A stretch of 64,000 nucleotides of DNA from Nonlabens xylanidelens (GCF_002934445.1 NZ_PTJE01000006.1:1-64000), one strand, 5' to 3'; positions 1-8,588 are shown, numbered from the stretch's first letter. Translations and numbers: made by a program. Notes: a model not told the origin generated them from the sequence alone.

Positions 1-179
1 CTGCGGTAACAGGTCTAGTAGGTTTTCAACTAAGTGATCAAATGATGATAGGATTTGCCTATGATAGAGAGACTACAGAGTTAGGAAATGCCGTTTTTAA
101 TGACGGTAGTTATGAGCTTTTCATGAGATTTGAATTATTTAACAGCTACGATCGTATCATTACACCTCGTTTCTTCTAA
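1..179 (+). CDS. PorP/SprF family type IX secretion membrane protein, C-terminal fragment
   Basis: This is the 3' end of a gene that begins before the window; the frame is open from base 3 to the TAA at 177-179, giving 59 residues. The alternating hydrophobic beta-strand pattern and the ending SYELFMRFELFNSYDR...TPRFF are typical of PorP/SprF outer-membrane proteins, which attach cargo or adhesins to the T9SS and gliding machinery. The next gene starts 23 bp downstream on the same strand and encodes a PorE-like OmpA protein, the usual partner of sprF-type genes. The family call rests on the C-terminal strands only. Which cargo it serves cannot be told, because the upstream gene lies outside the window. 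Confidence 0.75.
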   Translation, partial: AVTGLVGFQLSDQMMIGFAYDRETTELGNAVFNDGSYELFMRFELFNSYDRIITPRFF

Positions 180-202
180 GAAAAATAAACACAGCATACA
201 TT

Positions 203-2191
203 ATGTTAAAAAAACTATCCATACTAATCATTCTTTTTGCTTTCTCTTTTGGACATGCTCAAAAGGGTAAGTTAGATAAAGGAAATGAAAAATTTAAATC
301 TTTAGCATTTATAGAAGCTCAAAAAATGTATCTTGAGATTGTAAACAATGGTTATGAAAGTGTAGAGCTCTTCCAGAAATTAGGAGATACTTACTATTTT
401 AATAACGATTATAAGAATGCTCATAAATGGTATTCTAAACTTTTTGAATACAATCAAGATACGATATCAAAAGAATACTATTTCAGGTACATACAATCAT
501 TAAAAGCAGTAGGTGATTACACTAAAGCAAATGATTTACTTGCCAAGTATAGAAGGATAAATGGCGATGATAATTATATAAAAGAATATGCTAATGATGT
601 TAATTATTTAGAATTGATAGAGTTACAATCTTACAGATTTTCTATTGTAAATGAGCCTATTAATACAAAAAGGCAAGATTTTGGAACGGCTTATTATCGA
701 GGAACAAATAAAGTAGTGTTTGCAAGTGCAAAAGACAGCTCTTCATTAGTTAGTAGAAGACATAAATGGAATGATAGACAATTCTTAGATCTTTATGAGG
801 CAGATATGGATAGCCTCACTGGAGAGTTAAGTAATGTAACTAAATTTGGTAATGGAGGAAATGAGAAGTTGAACACTAAATTCCATGAAAGTAATGCTGT
901 TTTTACAAAAGATGGACAGACCGTTTATTATTCTAGTAATAATTATTTTAATAAAAACTTTAAAAAGAGTTCAGACGATGTAAATAAGCTTAAGATATTT
1001 AGAGCTCAAAAAACGTCTGATGGTTGGGGTGATATCATAGAATTAAAAATTAATAGTGATGAGTTTTCTACAGCGCATCCTGCTTTAAACATTGATGAGT
1101 CTAGACTTTATTTTGCTAGTGATAGACCGGGAAGTAAAGTGGGTTTACAGGGTAGAGTACTTTCTGATATATGGTATGTAGATTTAAATGAAGATGATGA
1201 ACTTTCAGAGCCTGTAAATGTTGCTTCTATTAATACTGCTGGAAATGAATTGTTCCCATTTATTTCTGATAATGGGGATTTATATTTTTCTTCAACTGGA
1301 CACATGGGGCTGGGAGGTCTAGATATTTTTGTAACGCCATTAAATAAAACTTACAATAAAGAGAAAGTAACAGTTACAAATATAGGTAAGCCGGTTAATG
1401 GTCAACATGATGATTTTTCATTTATCATTAATGACAGTACTCAGATGGGATATTTTAGCTCTAACAGACCAGAAGGTAAAGGACTGGATGATATTTATAG
1501 ATTTGTACAAAATAATCCTCTGGTATGTAAAGACATCATTCAAGGTGTTGTTACCAATGAAAAAACAGGATTGTTAATGCCAGACACACAAGTTAATTTA
1601 CTAGATGCAGATAATAAAGTAATAGAGTCTGTTGTAGTAGGTAAAGACGCGGCTTATAAATTTAGTGTAAACTGTTCTAGTGATTATTCTATTAGAGCTT
1701 TAAAAGAAGGTTATTCTCCTGCTGAGGCTAACACAACTACGCCGAATACAGTGGCAACTATAGATTTACCATTACAAATAAGCAAATCTATAGATGACAG
1801 GTTAAAAGATGTGAAAGAAGGAGATGACCTTAATGATATACTAGATATCAACATGATCTACTTTGATTTTGATAAACATAATATACGTCCAGATGCTGAA
1901 TTAGAATTGCAAAAAGTATTGCGATACATGAAAGCATATCCTACAGTTAGTATAAATATACGTTCTCATACAGATAGTAGAGCGCCAGATGGATATAATA
2001 TCAAATTAAGTGATAGAAGAGCAAAATCTACTAGAGCTTATTTGATAATGAAAGGAATATCTGCAGACAGACTCACAGCTAGAGGTTATGGAGAGTTTCA
2101 GTTAGTAAATGAATGTGCAAACGGTGTAGAGTGTACTGAAGAACAGCATCAATTAAATAGACGTTCTGAATTCATAGTAACTAAAAGATAA
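203..2191 (+). CDS. OmpA-family protein with TPR, PD40 propeller and carboxypeptidase-regulatory-like domains (PorE-like)
   Basis: A signal peptide (residues 1-19, ending GHAQ) is followed by a TPR-like helical part (about 20-135), PD40/WD40-like propeller blades (about 150-440, with repeated LYFASDRPGS and YFSSTG-type strands), a carboxypeptidase-regulatory-like beta domain (about 445-525) and a C-terminal OmpA peptidoglycan-binding domain (about 550-660, with YFDFDKHNIRPDA and the NRRSEF end). This four-domain order is that of PorE, which in T9SS species binds peptidoglycan and links to the PorP/PorK/PorN complex. The length (662 aa) fits. It follows an sprF-type gene by 23 bp, so the two probably form one operon. 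It could be a paralogue dedicated to one adhesin rather than the core PorE. Confidence 0.8.
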   Translation: MLKKLSILIILFAFSFGHAQKGKLDKGNEKFKSLAFIEAQKMYLEIVNNGYESVELFQKLGDTYYFNNDYKNAHKWYSKLFEYNQDTISKEYYFRYIQSLKAVGDYTKANDLLAKYRRINGDDNYIKEYANDVNYLELIELQSYRFSIVNEPINTKRQDFGTAYYRGTNKVVFASAKDSSSLVSRRHKWNDRQFLDLYEADMDSLTGELSNVTKFGNGGNEKLNTKFHESNAVFTKDGQTVYYSSNNYFNKNFKKSSDDVNKLKIFRAQKTSDGWGDIIELKINSDEFSTAHPALNIDESRLYFASDRPGSKVGLQGRVLSDIWYVDLNEDDELSEPVNVASINTAGNELFPFISDNGDLYFSSTGHMGLGGLDIFVTPLNKTYNKEKVTVTNIGKPVNGQHDDFSFIINDSTQMGYFSSNRPEGKGLDDIYRFVQNNPLVCKDIIQGVVTNEKTGLLMPDTQVNLLDADNKVIESVVVGKDAAYKFSVNCSSDYSIRALKEGYSPAEANTTTPNTVATIDLPLQISKSIDDRLKDVKEGDDLNDILDINMIYFDFDKHNIRPDAELELQKVLRYMKAYPTVSINIRSHTDSRAPDGYNIKLSDRRAKSTRAYLIMKGISADRLTARGYGEFQLVNECANGVECTEEQHQLNRRSEFIVTKR

Positions 2192-2265
2192 AACAAACAT
2201 CATCTTAGAGTTAAACTTTAAACTTAAAAAGAAGTCTATATTAAGTTTAGAAAATCATCTATAAT

Positions 2266-2326
2266 AACTTGTGTTTAATAAGCTTGTTGGTTTATGTTTA
2301 AGAGATCAACAAGCTTATAACAAGTT
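2266..2326 (+). terminator. stem-loop downstream of the OmpA-family gene
   Basis: A perfect 12-bp inverted repeat (2278-2289 and 2307-2318, ATAAGCTTGTTG and its complement) is extended by AACTTG/CAAGTT at 2266-2271 and 2321-2326. It lies 75 bp after the stop codon. Only a weak T-run follows, so termination is plausible but not certain. Confidence 0.45.
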
Positions 2327-2358
2327 TCTTGAAAAAGAAATAGTAATTATTATCTTTA

Positions 2359-2390
2359 TTGCTATAGTTAGAATTTCAAACGTATGTTTG
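2359..2390 (+). promoter_or_regulatory. candidate promoter for the LacI-family gene
   Basis: TTG at 2359-2361 is followed after 21 bp by TATGTTTG (2383-2390), a full match to the Bacteroidota -7 consensus TAnnTTTG. A second -7-like box, TATATTTG, lies at 2400-2407 without a spaced TTG. The gene starts at 2431. Confidence 0.45.
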
Positions 2391-2430
2391 TGAATTCTAT
2401 ATATTTGATTCATTTCTAAATAAATAAAAT

Positions 2431-3450
2431 ATGATAACCCTTAAAGATCTGGCTGCCACCTTAGGAGTTTCAGTTTCGACTGTTTCTAAAGCTTTAAAGG
2501 ATAGTCCAGAAATAAGTAAAGACACGATTGCTCGTGTAAAAGAAATAGCAAAAGAGCTTAATTACAGGCCTAATACACTAGCACTTAGCCTTAAGAATAG
2601 AAAAACCAAGACTATAGGTGTTATTATTCCTGACATCTTGAATGTGTTTTTTGCACGAATACTTTACGGTATAGAGCAGGAATCTAATGTTTTAGGTTAT
2701 AATATAATTACTTGCCTTTCAAATGAATCTTTTAAGAAAGAGAACAACAGCCTTAATCTTTTAGCAAACGGTAGTGTAGATGGATTTATCATGTCTGTAG
2801 CACAAGAAACACAAACTAATGGAGAGGTAAAACACCTCAAAGACACCATTAATCAAGATGTTCCCATCGTGATGTTTGATCGTGTAGCAAATGATGTAGA
2901 CTGTGATAAGGTAATCATAGATGACTTTAATGCAGCTTTTAGAGGTACCGAGATATTAATCAAAGAAGGTCGTAAAAAAATCATTTTAGTAAATACATTA
3001 GGAGATTTAAGTGTTGGAAAACTTAGAATCTTAGGATATAAAAAAGCTTTAGAAAAACACGAGTCTTATAAAGGAGAACCTATAGTCATAGATATAGAAG
3101 ATGACAAAGCAATTCTTAATGACCAGTTAGAGAACATCATAAGGGAACACAAAGATATGGATGGTCTATTTTGTATAGATAATGTATCTGGTGTGATGTC
3201 TGTTAATATAGCACAACGTATAGGGAAAAAAGTTCCAGAAGAACTATCTGTAATAGGGTTTGCGTCAGATGATATTTCACACTTGTCCTATCCACATCTT
3301 TCTACTATTACACAACATGCTGAGGCTATAGGGCAGCAATCTGTACGTATGTTGGTTGCTCGTTTAGAAAGTAAGGAAGAGGCGATACCTACATCTACAG
3401 CTACAGTAGATTTCACCATAGAATTAAGAGGTTCAACCTTAGAAAAGTAA
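2431..3450 (+). CDS. LacI-family transcriptional regulator
   Basis: A 339-residue DNA-binding repressor/activator of the LacI/GalR family. The N-terminus has the LacI helix-turn-helix (TLKDLAATLGVSVSTVSKAL, residues 3-22), then the hinge helix region around NYRPNTLALSLKNRKT. The rest is a periplasmic-binding-protein-like sensor domain starting with TIGVIIPDI and ending with the dimer face (TITQHAEAIGQQSVRML). In Bacteroidota such regulators usually answer to a sugar and sit beside transport or glycoside-hydrolase genes. Here there is no such gene nearby: idi-queD follow and a secretion gene precedes. The ligand and targets therefore cannot be inferred. The length is normal for the family and the ATG at 2431 places the HTH correctly. 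Confidence 0.92.
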   Translation: MITLKDLAATLGVSVSTVSKALKDSPEISKDTIARVKEIAKELNYRPNTLALSLKNRKTKTIGVIIPDILNVFFARILYGIEQESNVLGYNIITCLSNESFKKENNSLNLLANGSVDGFIMSVAQETQTNGEVKHLKDTINQDVPIVMFDRVANDVDCDKVIIDDFNAAFRGTEILIKEGRKKIILVNTLGDLSVGKLRILGYKKALEKHESYKGEPIVIDIEDDKAILNDQLENIIREHKDMDGLFCIDNVSGVMSVNIAQRIGKKVPEELSVIGFASDDISHLSYPHLSTITQHAEAIGQQSVRMLVARLESKEEAIPTSTATVDFTIELRGSTLEK

Positions 3451-3489
3451 TGATATCTAGATACTGGTGTGTCCAGTAATAGATATCAT
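3451..3489 (+). terminator. stem-loop directly after the LacI-family gene
   Basis: TGATATCT and AGATATCA (3451-3458, 3481-3488) plus the inner ACTGG/CCAGT form an imperfect hairpin starting right after the stop codon. There is no T-tract. It may act as a 3'-end stabiliser, or it could be an operator-like site. Confidence 0.35.
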
Positions 3490-3546
3490 AATAAATAGAA
3501 CATTAATTCATTTTGTAATGAATAACTAGCCTTAACTACTTAGTAA

Positions 3547-4116
3547 ATGTTTAAGGAATCAAAAGGGTTTCCTTTTGTATTTTTGTTATATAAATTATTA
3601 GAAATCATAGAACAAGTAATCTTAGTAAACGAGAACGACGAGCAAATCGGTCTAATGGAAAAAATCGAAGCTCATGAAAAAGCACTATTGCATAGAGCTT
3701 TTTCTGTCTTTGTAGTAAATGATAAGAATGAAATCATGCTGCAACAGCGAGCACTAGATAAATATCACTCACCTGGTTTATGGACTAACACCTGTTGTAG
3801 CCATCAACGTGAGGGAGAATCTAATATAGAAGCTGGTAAAAGAAGGCTCATGGAAGAAATGGGTTTTGTGACCGATCTAGAAGAGCTGTTTCATTTCATC
3901 TATATAGCACCTTTTGATAATGGACTAACAGAGCATGAATTAGATCATGTGATGATAGGCCATTATAACGACGCCCCTCAAATTAATCCAGAAGAAGCAG
4001 CCGCATATAAGTGGATGACAGCACAGGCCATAAAAGAAGATATGGCACAGCAACCAGAGATTTATACCGAGTGGTTTAAAATCATTTTTGAAAAATATTA
4101 TTCCCACATTTCATGA
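3547..4116 (+). CDS. idi: isopentenyl-diphosphate delta-isomerase, type I
   Basis: This Nudix-fold enzyme interconverts isopentenyl and dimethylallyl diphosphate for isoprenoid synthesis. The catalytic cysteine motif TNTCCSHQ, the Nudix-like RRLMEEMGF segment and the glutamate motif HELDHVMIG are all present; the C-terminus is complete. The start is doubtful. Family members begin close to the residues VILVNENDEQIG, but here the only in-frame ATG upstream adds about 20 hydrophobic residues not expected in the family, and the next ATG (3655) would remove a conserved strand. A TTG at 3583 or a non-standard codon near 3604-3607 are alternatives. The stop overlaps queD by 4 bp, so the two genes are co-transcribed. 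Confidence 0.93.
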   Translation: MFKESKGFPFVFLLYKLLEIIEQVILVNENDEQIGLMEKIEAHEKALLHRAFSVFVVNDKNEIMLQQRALDKYHSPGLWTNTCCSHQREGESNIEAGKRRLMEEMGFVTDLEELFHFIYIAPFDNGLTEHELDHVMIGHYNDAPQINPEEAAAYKWMTAQAIKEDMAQQPEIYTEWFKIIFEKYYSHIS

Positions 4117-4523
4117 TATTAACTGCCTACCGAAAAGCTCATTTTAACGCAGCACATCGTTTATATCGCAAGGACTGGAGTGATGAAAAAAACGCTCAGG
4201 TTTTTGGACTATGTAGCAATAAACATTACCACGGCCACAATTATAATATTGAGGTAGGAGTGACAGGAGAGGTAGACCCAGAGACAGGTTATTTAATAGA
4301 TCTCAAAGTTCTTAAAGACATTATTAAAGAAGAGGTAGAAGACGCCTTAGATCATAAAAACCTTAACGAGCAAGTGCCAGAGTTTGCTTCCTTAAACCCA
4401 ACTGCAGAAAACATAGCATTTGTAGTTTATAATAAAATTAAAGCAAAATTAGATCCTAAATTTGATCTAGAAATTAAGCTTTATGAGACAGAGCGCAACT
4501 TTGTAGTCTATAAAGGACTGTAA
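4113..4523 (+). CDS. queD: 6-carboxy-5,6,7,8-tetrahydropterin synthase family protein (QueD/PTPS)
   Basis: A 136-residue 6-pyruvoyltetrahydropterin synthase family enzyme; in bacteria it normally converts dihydroneopterin triphosphate to carboxytetrahydropterin for queuosine. The zinc histidines are visible in HFNAAH near the N-terminus and in the YHGHNY motif; the catalytic Cys is in LCSNKHYHGHNY. The later DHKNLN and PTAENIA motifs complete the active site. The ATG overlaps the idi stop (ATGA), so it is translationally coupled to it. GTP cyclohydrolase I (folE), which makes the substrate, is encoded about 10.5 kb away. A role in biopterin-like synthesis instead of queuosine cannot be excluded. 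Confidence 0.88.
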   Translation: MILTAYRKAHFNAAHRLYRKDWSDEKNAQVFGLCSNKHYHGHNYNIEVGVTGEVDPETGYLIDLKVLKDIIKEEVEDALDHKNLNEQVPEFASLNPTAENIAFVVYNKIKAKLDPKFDLEIKLYETERNFVVYKGL

Positions 4524-4545
4524 AATATATAGATGTATTTCTGTT

Positions 4546-4563
4546 CCGCTTTCGCGAAAGCGG
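4546..4563. repeat. dispersed 16-bp palindrome, copy 1 (intergenic)
   Basis: Exact core CGCTTTCGCGAAAGCG at 4547-4562, with one further symmetrical pair. It lies 23 bp after the queD stop. It has no T-tract, so it does not look like an intrinsic terminator. It belongs to a family of 15 copies in this window. Confidence 0.9.
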
Positions 4564-4644
4564 ACTAATTATCAAGAATTTAAAAGTGAAAAAGCAGATA
4601 GTTACTATTACGATTCTATGCTATCGTGTAACTCTTTTATTCAC

Positions 4645-4652
4645 TATTTTTG
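4645..4652 (+). promoter_or_regulatory. -7 promoter element for the 87-residue protein gene
   Basis: TATTTTTG matches the Bacteroidota -7 consensus and lies 17 bp before the ATG at 4670. No clear -33 TTG is seen. Confidence 0.45.
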
Positions 4653-4669
4653 CAACAAATTAAATTATT

Positions 4670-4933
4670 ATGGCAAGTATAAAAAATCTTAAGCAAGACA
4701 TCAATTACGTATTAGGAGATATCATAGAAGCAGCACTTATCACTCAGGCATTAAGCCCAGAGAAAACTGCAGAGTCTGAAAAGATCGTTGATGATTCTAT
4801 CGAAGTATTTGACGGTTTAATCGCTAGAGTAAACGACCGCAAAGTAGAAAACCGTAAGGCTCATCTTACTGCAGTACGTTCTGACTTAGAAACTCAAGGA
4901 AAAGGACTTATCGATAGAGTTAACGCTCTATAA
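4670..4933 (+). CDS. conserved small protein of unknown function (87 aa)
   Basis: A short, charged, predicted all-helical soluble protein (starts MASIKNLKQDINYVLGD) with no signal peptide, membrane segment or cysteine. It has a good -7 box and AT-rich leader just upstream, and codon use like its neighbours, so it is very probably a real gene. I do not recognise a named family. Its 3' end overlaps the converging lipoprotein gene by 6 bp, so there is no room for a terminator between them. Confidence 0.7.
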   Translation: MASIKNLKQDINYVLGDIIEAALITQALSPEKTAESEKIVDDSIEVFDGLIARVNDRKVENRKAHLTAVRSDLETQGKGLIDRVNAL

Positions 4934-5638
4934 ATTATCCTTAGCGTTATTTATTAATTCAGACAGTTGTTTTCCATAAACAGTTGTCTGAATTTTTTTT
5001 GGCATACTTCTATACACGCTATCTAGTAAAATAGGATTTGCCTCACTAGCCTCACTTACTAGTAAATATGGGGCCACCACTTTATCATTATGTAATTGTG
5101 CATAATTAATAGCGTGTAACACCTTTTTTCTTAAGTACCTGTCATAGGCAGTATTGATAGAATCTGTCACTGCTAGAGTTCTAGTCTCATCAGTAAGAGA
5201 CATACTTCTTTTTACTAGATCGGTATAAACCACATTTAGTTTTTTACTATTTTTTAAATAAGTAGCATAAATATCTTGATTTTTAGAACCGCTAAAAGCA
5301 GCGTCGTTTACAAAATTATCCCAGGTAGAATTCATGGTCATTGTTGTGTCCTCTGCAAAGAACAAAAGACGGTCATTAAACTCAGTTCCATCCTTTACAT
5401 CTAGATGTAGGTACATGATTTCTGGTTGACTTAATGATGTTTTAAGGTAAAAATCAGATTCTCCATCAAAAACTACAGAGTCTACATTTACCAGAGTTGA
5501 ATCTTGTAAACGTTGTAAGAATATTTTTCCGACCTTAATTCCATCTACAGTTCCAGAAATAGAAAAGTTGCTAGAGTTAGAATCACTACAAGATGCTATA
5601 AGAGTAATAGCGATAAGAAGGAAGAATACTTTTTTCAT
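4928..5638 (-). CDS. DUF4369-type lipoprotein
   Basis: The 236-residue product begins with a lipoprotein signal (MKKVFFLLIAITLIASC, lipid-attached Cys17). Residues about 25-125 have the beta-rich pattern NFSISGTVDGIKVGKIFLQRL...DSVVFDGESDF typical of the DUF4369 domain, which in Bacteroidota usually precedes a thioredoxin-like TlpA/ResA domain. Here the C-terminal half is helical and has no CxxC thioredoxin motif, so it is the domain alone. Location is probably the periplasmic face of a membrane. The gene stands between a converging unknown gene and DUF819, 59 bp away on the same strand. Confidence 0.75.
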   Translation of the reverse strand: MKKVFFLLIAITLIASCSDSNSSNFSISGTVDGIKVGKIFLQRLQDSTLVNVDSVVFDGESDFYLKTSLSQPEIMYLHLDVKDGTEFNDRLLFFAEDTTMTMNSTWDNFVNDAAFSGSKNQDIYATYLKNSKKLNVVYTDLVKRSMSLTDETRTLAVTDSINTAYDRYLRKKVLHAINYAQLHNDKVVAPYLLVSEASEANPILLDSVYRSMPKKIQTTVYGKQLSELINNAKDNL

Positions 5639-5697
5639 GGTAAGTTTTTAATGGCTGCAAATATGCATTATAAGTTTTAATTATGATAATAATCCTA

Positions 5698-7026
5698 CTA
5701 TGAAGTAGCGACCATTTGCATTAAAATGGTACAACCTATAGCGCCTATCGTACCCACTACATAACCAAAAACGGCAAGCAAAACACCAACACTTGTTAAT
5801 GATGGATGAAACTCTGCCGCAACTATAGGAGCGCTGGCAGCGCCACCCACATTTGCTTGCGAGCCTACGGCTAGAAAGAAGTAAGGAGATTTGGTAAGTT
5901 TTGCCATTAAAATAAGAAGTCCTGCATGAATAGCCATCCATATAATTCCTACTAGAATAAGTAATGGATTTTCTACTATTTGAGTCAGGTCCATTTTCAT
6001 ACCTATTGTAGCTACTAGGACATAAATAAAAATACTACCTATTTTACTAGCACCTGTACCTTCATAACTTTTGGCAGGCGTAAATGACAGTCCTATACCT
6101 ATTAAAGTAGAGATAGAGATCATCCAGAAAAACTGACTAGTTAAGAAACTCAAAAAGATGTTTTTTGCAATACCATCCATGCTCTTCATTAATTCAGATA
6201 AGTAGTTTGCTCCAAAATGTGCTACTGCTACAGCACCAAAGCCTATCCCTAACATGACCATCTTATCTGTAAAAGTAGCCTCGCGCTTTACACTTTCTGT
6301 ATATTTTGAAACTCTATTTTTTAGATCTTCAATAGACTTACTATTTGCACCGAACCATTTATCTATTTTGGCAGCTTTTGCAATACCGAATAACAATATT
6401 CCCATCCATAAGTTAGCCACCACTATATCTACTAGAACCATACCTCCATATTTAGATTGGTTAAATTGATACACCTCTAACATAGCAGTTTGATTTGCGC
6501 CACCACCTATCCAGCTACCGGCAAGCGTAGAAAGGCCACGCCATGCAGCGTCAAAACCTTCTCCACCTACAGTCTCCGGAGAAAAAGAGCCAACTATTAA
6601 AATAGCGAGAGGTCCACCGATAACGATTCCTATTGTTCCAGTTAAAAACATGATTAATGCCTTAGGACCCAGATTAAATACAGCTTTTAAATCTATAGAC
6701 AGTGTCATTAACACTAACGCTGCTGGCAATAAATAGCGAGAGGCCATGAAGTATAAACTAGAACTTTCTTCTACTATTTTACCGTCTTTAACAATTTCCC
6801 AAGGCTCGCCAGAAATGACTCCTAATGAACTTAAAATAGAAGGCAATAAATAACACATCAATAAAGCTGGCACTATTTTATAAAACTTAGACCAGAATCC
6901 TTTTTCTAATGAAGAAGAATAAAAGACTAAGGCTAGACACATCATTAATAAACCAAAAACAATTTTGTCATCGGTAATCATAGGTGGTAATACCTCGATA
7001 GTAGGTTCTATAAATGAAAAAGCCAT
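5698..7026 (-). CDS. DUF819 family integral membrane protein
   Basis: A 442-residue protein with about 10-12 hydrophobic segments and the DUF819 (YjcL-like) pattern: an N-terminal hairpin (DDKIVFGLLMMCLALVFY), the conserved glycine-rich GSWIGGGANQTAM motif at about residues 170-180, and QANVGGAASAPIVAA near the C-terminus. The duplicated glycine/asparagine motifs suggest an inverted-repeat transporter fold, but the substrate is unknown. It sits between two minus-strand genes, with a dispersed palindrome in the upstream gap. Length is normal for the family. Confidence 0.85.
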   Translation of the reverse strand: MAFSFIEPTIEVLPPMITDDKIVFGLLMMCLALVFYSSSLEKGFWSKFYKIVPALLMCYLLPSILSSLGVISGEPWEIVKDGKIVEESSSLYFMASRYLLPAALVLMTLSIDLKAVFNLGPKALIMFLTGTIGIVIGGPLAILIVGSFSPETVGGEGFDAAWRGLSTLAGSWIGGGANQTAMLEVYQFNQSKYGGMVLVDIVVANLWMGILLFGIAKAAKIDKWFGANSKSIEDLKNRVSKYTESVKREATFTDKMVMLGIGFGAVAVAHFGANYLSELMKSMDGIAKNIFLSFLTSQFFWMISISTLIGIGLSFTPAKSYEGTGASKIGSIFIYVLVATIGMKMDLTQIVENPLLILVGIIWMAIHAGLLILMAKLTKSPYFFLAVGSQANVGGAASAPIVAAEFHPSLTSVGVLLAVFGYVVGTIGAIGCTILMQMVATS

Positions 7027-7085
7027 AAAATCATATTTTGAATAGCTGCAAAATACGACTTTATAAGAAGTTGTTTAGGGTAGTT

Positions 7086-7103
7086 TCGCTTTCGCGAAAG
7101 CGA
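7086..7103. repeat. dispersed 16-bp palindrome, copy 2 (intergenic)
   Basis: Exact core at 7087-7102 with one extra symmetrical pair. It lies between two minus-strand genes, 26 bp downstream of the hydrolase stop. Confidence 0.9.
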
Positions 7104-7129
7104 TATATGGAATTATTTTATATTAAAAA

Positions 7130-8080
7130 CTATTTTACAAATGCTGTAATTAGTTCTAACAGTCTTTGATTTAATGGGAAGTTGGGGTTTATGTAGCTTT
7201 TAGAAGCTTCTATCTCATCATTTCCCACGGTCTTAAGAACATGGTTCATGTTTTCTATAATCTCAAATGTAGCAGTAGGTGCGGCGTCTTTTAAAAGTTG
7301 CGCTTCGGTAGCATCTACCTGCCTATTCTTACTGCCGTTAACAATAAGAACAGGAGCAGAGATGTTTTTTAACTCTGTTGCAGGATCATATTGCATCCAT
7401 GATTTCATGAAGGGCTGCACCTGTGGACCTATAATAACATAAAGATCGCGTTCTATGTCTACTACCGGTTTTTCAGATTTCTTTACTCTTTCAAAGGTCT
7501 CTGCAGCTACCTTATCTAGACCAGGCTGTTGTTGTGCTATTTGTTGTACAATAACGTTATCAATAGATTGTCCTGCACCGTTAATGGATATAATTCCATC
7601 AACATTTTTATCTACAGCAAGCATGGCTACAAGAGATCCCTGACCGTGTCCGGCTAGATATATTTTAGAAAATCTACGGTCGTTTTTGAAAAAATAAACA
7701 GACTCTTTTGCGTCTATTATAAAATCACTGAATAATGTCTTATCACTAGGTTTGCGATTTTTTATTTGGGTTAAGATACGCTTGTCATATCTATAAGTAG
7801 CAATACCTCGAGTAAGTAAAGAATCTGCAAGTTGTAAATAAGCGTTGCTCTTTGTTCTACGTTCATTACCATTGCGATCTACAGCACCTTGATCGCCTAT
7901 GATGATGACCAGCGGTACTTTTTCATAAGTATCTGGTGTGAGTAATGTTCCTTGAATATTTTTATTAATATTTACCTCAGTAAGATCTTCGGTAGGTTTT
8001 TGTGCATTTTTTTTAGAAAAAGCATCTTGCGCTATAGTCACAAGAGGTAAAAGAAGTAAAAGGAATAATGACTTTTTCAT
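7130..8080 (-). CDS. secreted alpha/beta hydrolase-fold protein with a Gly in place of the nucleophile
   Basis: A signal peptide (residues 1-17, ending TIAQ) precedes an alpha/beta-hydrolase domain. The strand before the nucleophile elbow, KIYLAGHGQGSLVAM, has the usual GHSxG shape, but the serine position (residue 146, codon GGT at 7643-7645) is glycine. The acid (in NGSKNRQVDA) and histidine (in NMNHVLK) of a triad remain. A single A-to-G change would turn an AGT serine codon into this GGT. The protein may be inactive, use another residue, or have a binding role. The gene is single, on the minus strand, with no obvious functional neighbour. Its usual relatives are serine esterases/acyl hydrolases of the periplasm. 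Confidence 0.85.
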   Translation of the reverse strand: MKKSLFLLLLLPLVTIAQDAFSKKNAQKPTEDLTEVNINKNIQGTLLTPDTYEKVPLVIIIGDQGAVDRNGNERRTKSNAYLQLADSLLTRGIATYRYDKRILTQIKNRKPSDKTLFSDFIIDAKESVYFFKNDRRFSKIYLAGHGQGSLVAMLAVDKNVDGIISINGAGQSIDNVIVQQIAQQQPGLDKVAAETFERVKKSEKPVVDIERDLYVIIGPQVQPFMKSWMQYDPATELKNISAPVLIVNGSKNRQVDATEAQLLKDAAPTATFEIIENMNHVLKTVGNDEIEASKSYINPNFPLNQRLLELITAFVK

Positions 8081-8160
8081 GATTTGGCTGTTCTCTATTA
8101 ATAACGTCCAAATCTAGGCAATAGGTATGCCATTACATATATTCTATTAAAAAAATCTAA

Positions 8161-8460
8161 TTATCGTTTTGCAATCTTATTACCAGTACTACGCTGCATA
8201 CTACATTTAAAACGACTCATTTCTGGATCTCGCTGGGCACGGTGTTTAGTCGCACGACCTTGCACACGCTGGCGCCACATTCTAAAACTGCTTTCCTTCA
8301 TCTCACTGCGCATGATCATGATCACTTCTTTTTCTGTCACGCCGAATTGTGCCTCGATCGCATCAAATGGTGTGCGATCTTCCCAGCCCATTTCTATAAT
8401 GCGGTCTATCTGACGATCGTTTAAATTTGCTAAAATGTCTTTTGCTCTAGTTCTTGCCAT
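8161..8460 (-). CDS. TIGR03643 / DUF2805 family protein
   Basis: A 99-residue basic protein of the TIGR03643/DUF2805 family. The N-terminal part (LNDRQIDRIIEMGWEDRTPF) and the following helices (AIEAQFGVTEKEVIMIMR) look like a helix-turn-helix-type DNA-binding unit, followed by FRMWRQRVQGR. The function is not established. The length is normal. No lipoprotein or membrane signal is present. Confidence 0.85.
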   Translation of the reverse strand: MARTRAKDILANLNDRQIDRIIEMGWEDRTPFDAIEAQFGVTEKEVIMIMRSEMKESSFRMWRQRVQGRATKHRAQRDPEMSRFKCSMQRSTGNKIAKR

Positions 8461-8588
8461 AAAATTAAAGTCGTTAAAATTTCTAATAATTACAGATTGT
8501 ATTTAACTAAAAGCTGTTTTATTATCGATTTAACAGATTACAGAAATTGCCATAATTCTCGCGATGTTTTATGATGAGACTCTAATAA

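Noticed and set aside
5681-5941. 86-residue minus-strand ORF overlapping the DUF819 gene
   Set aside because: A second reading frame inside the membrane protein gene; Cys/Arg/Ser-rich shadow composition.
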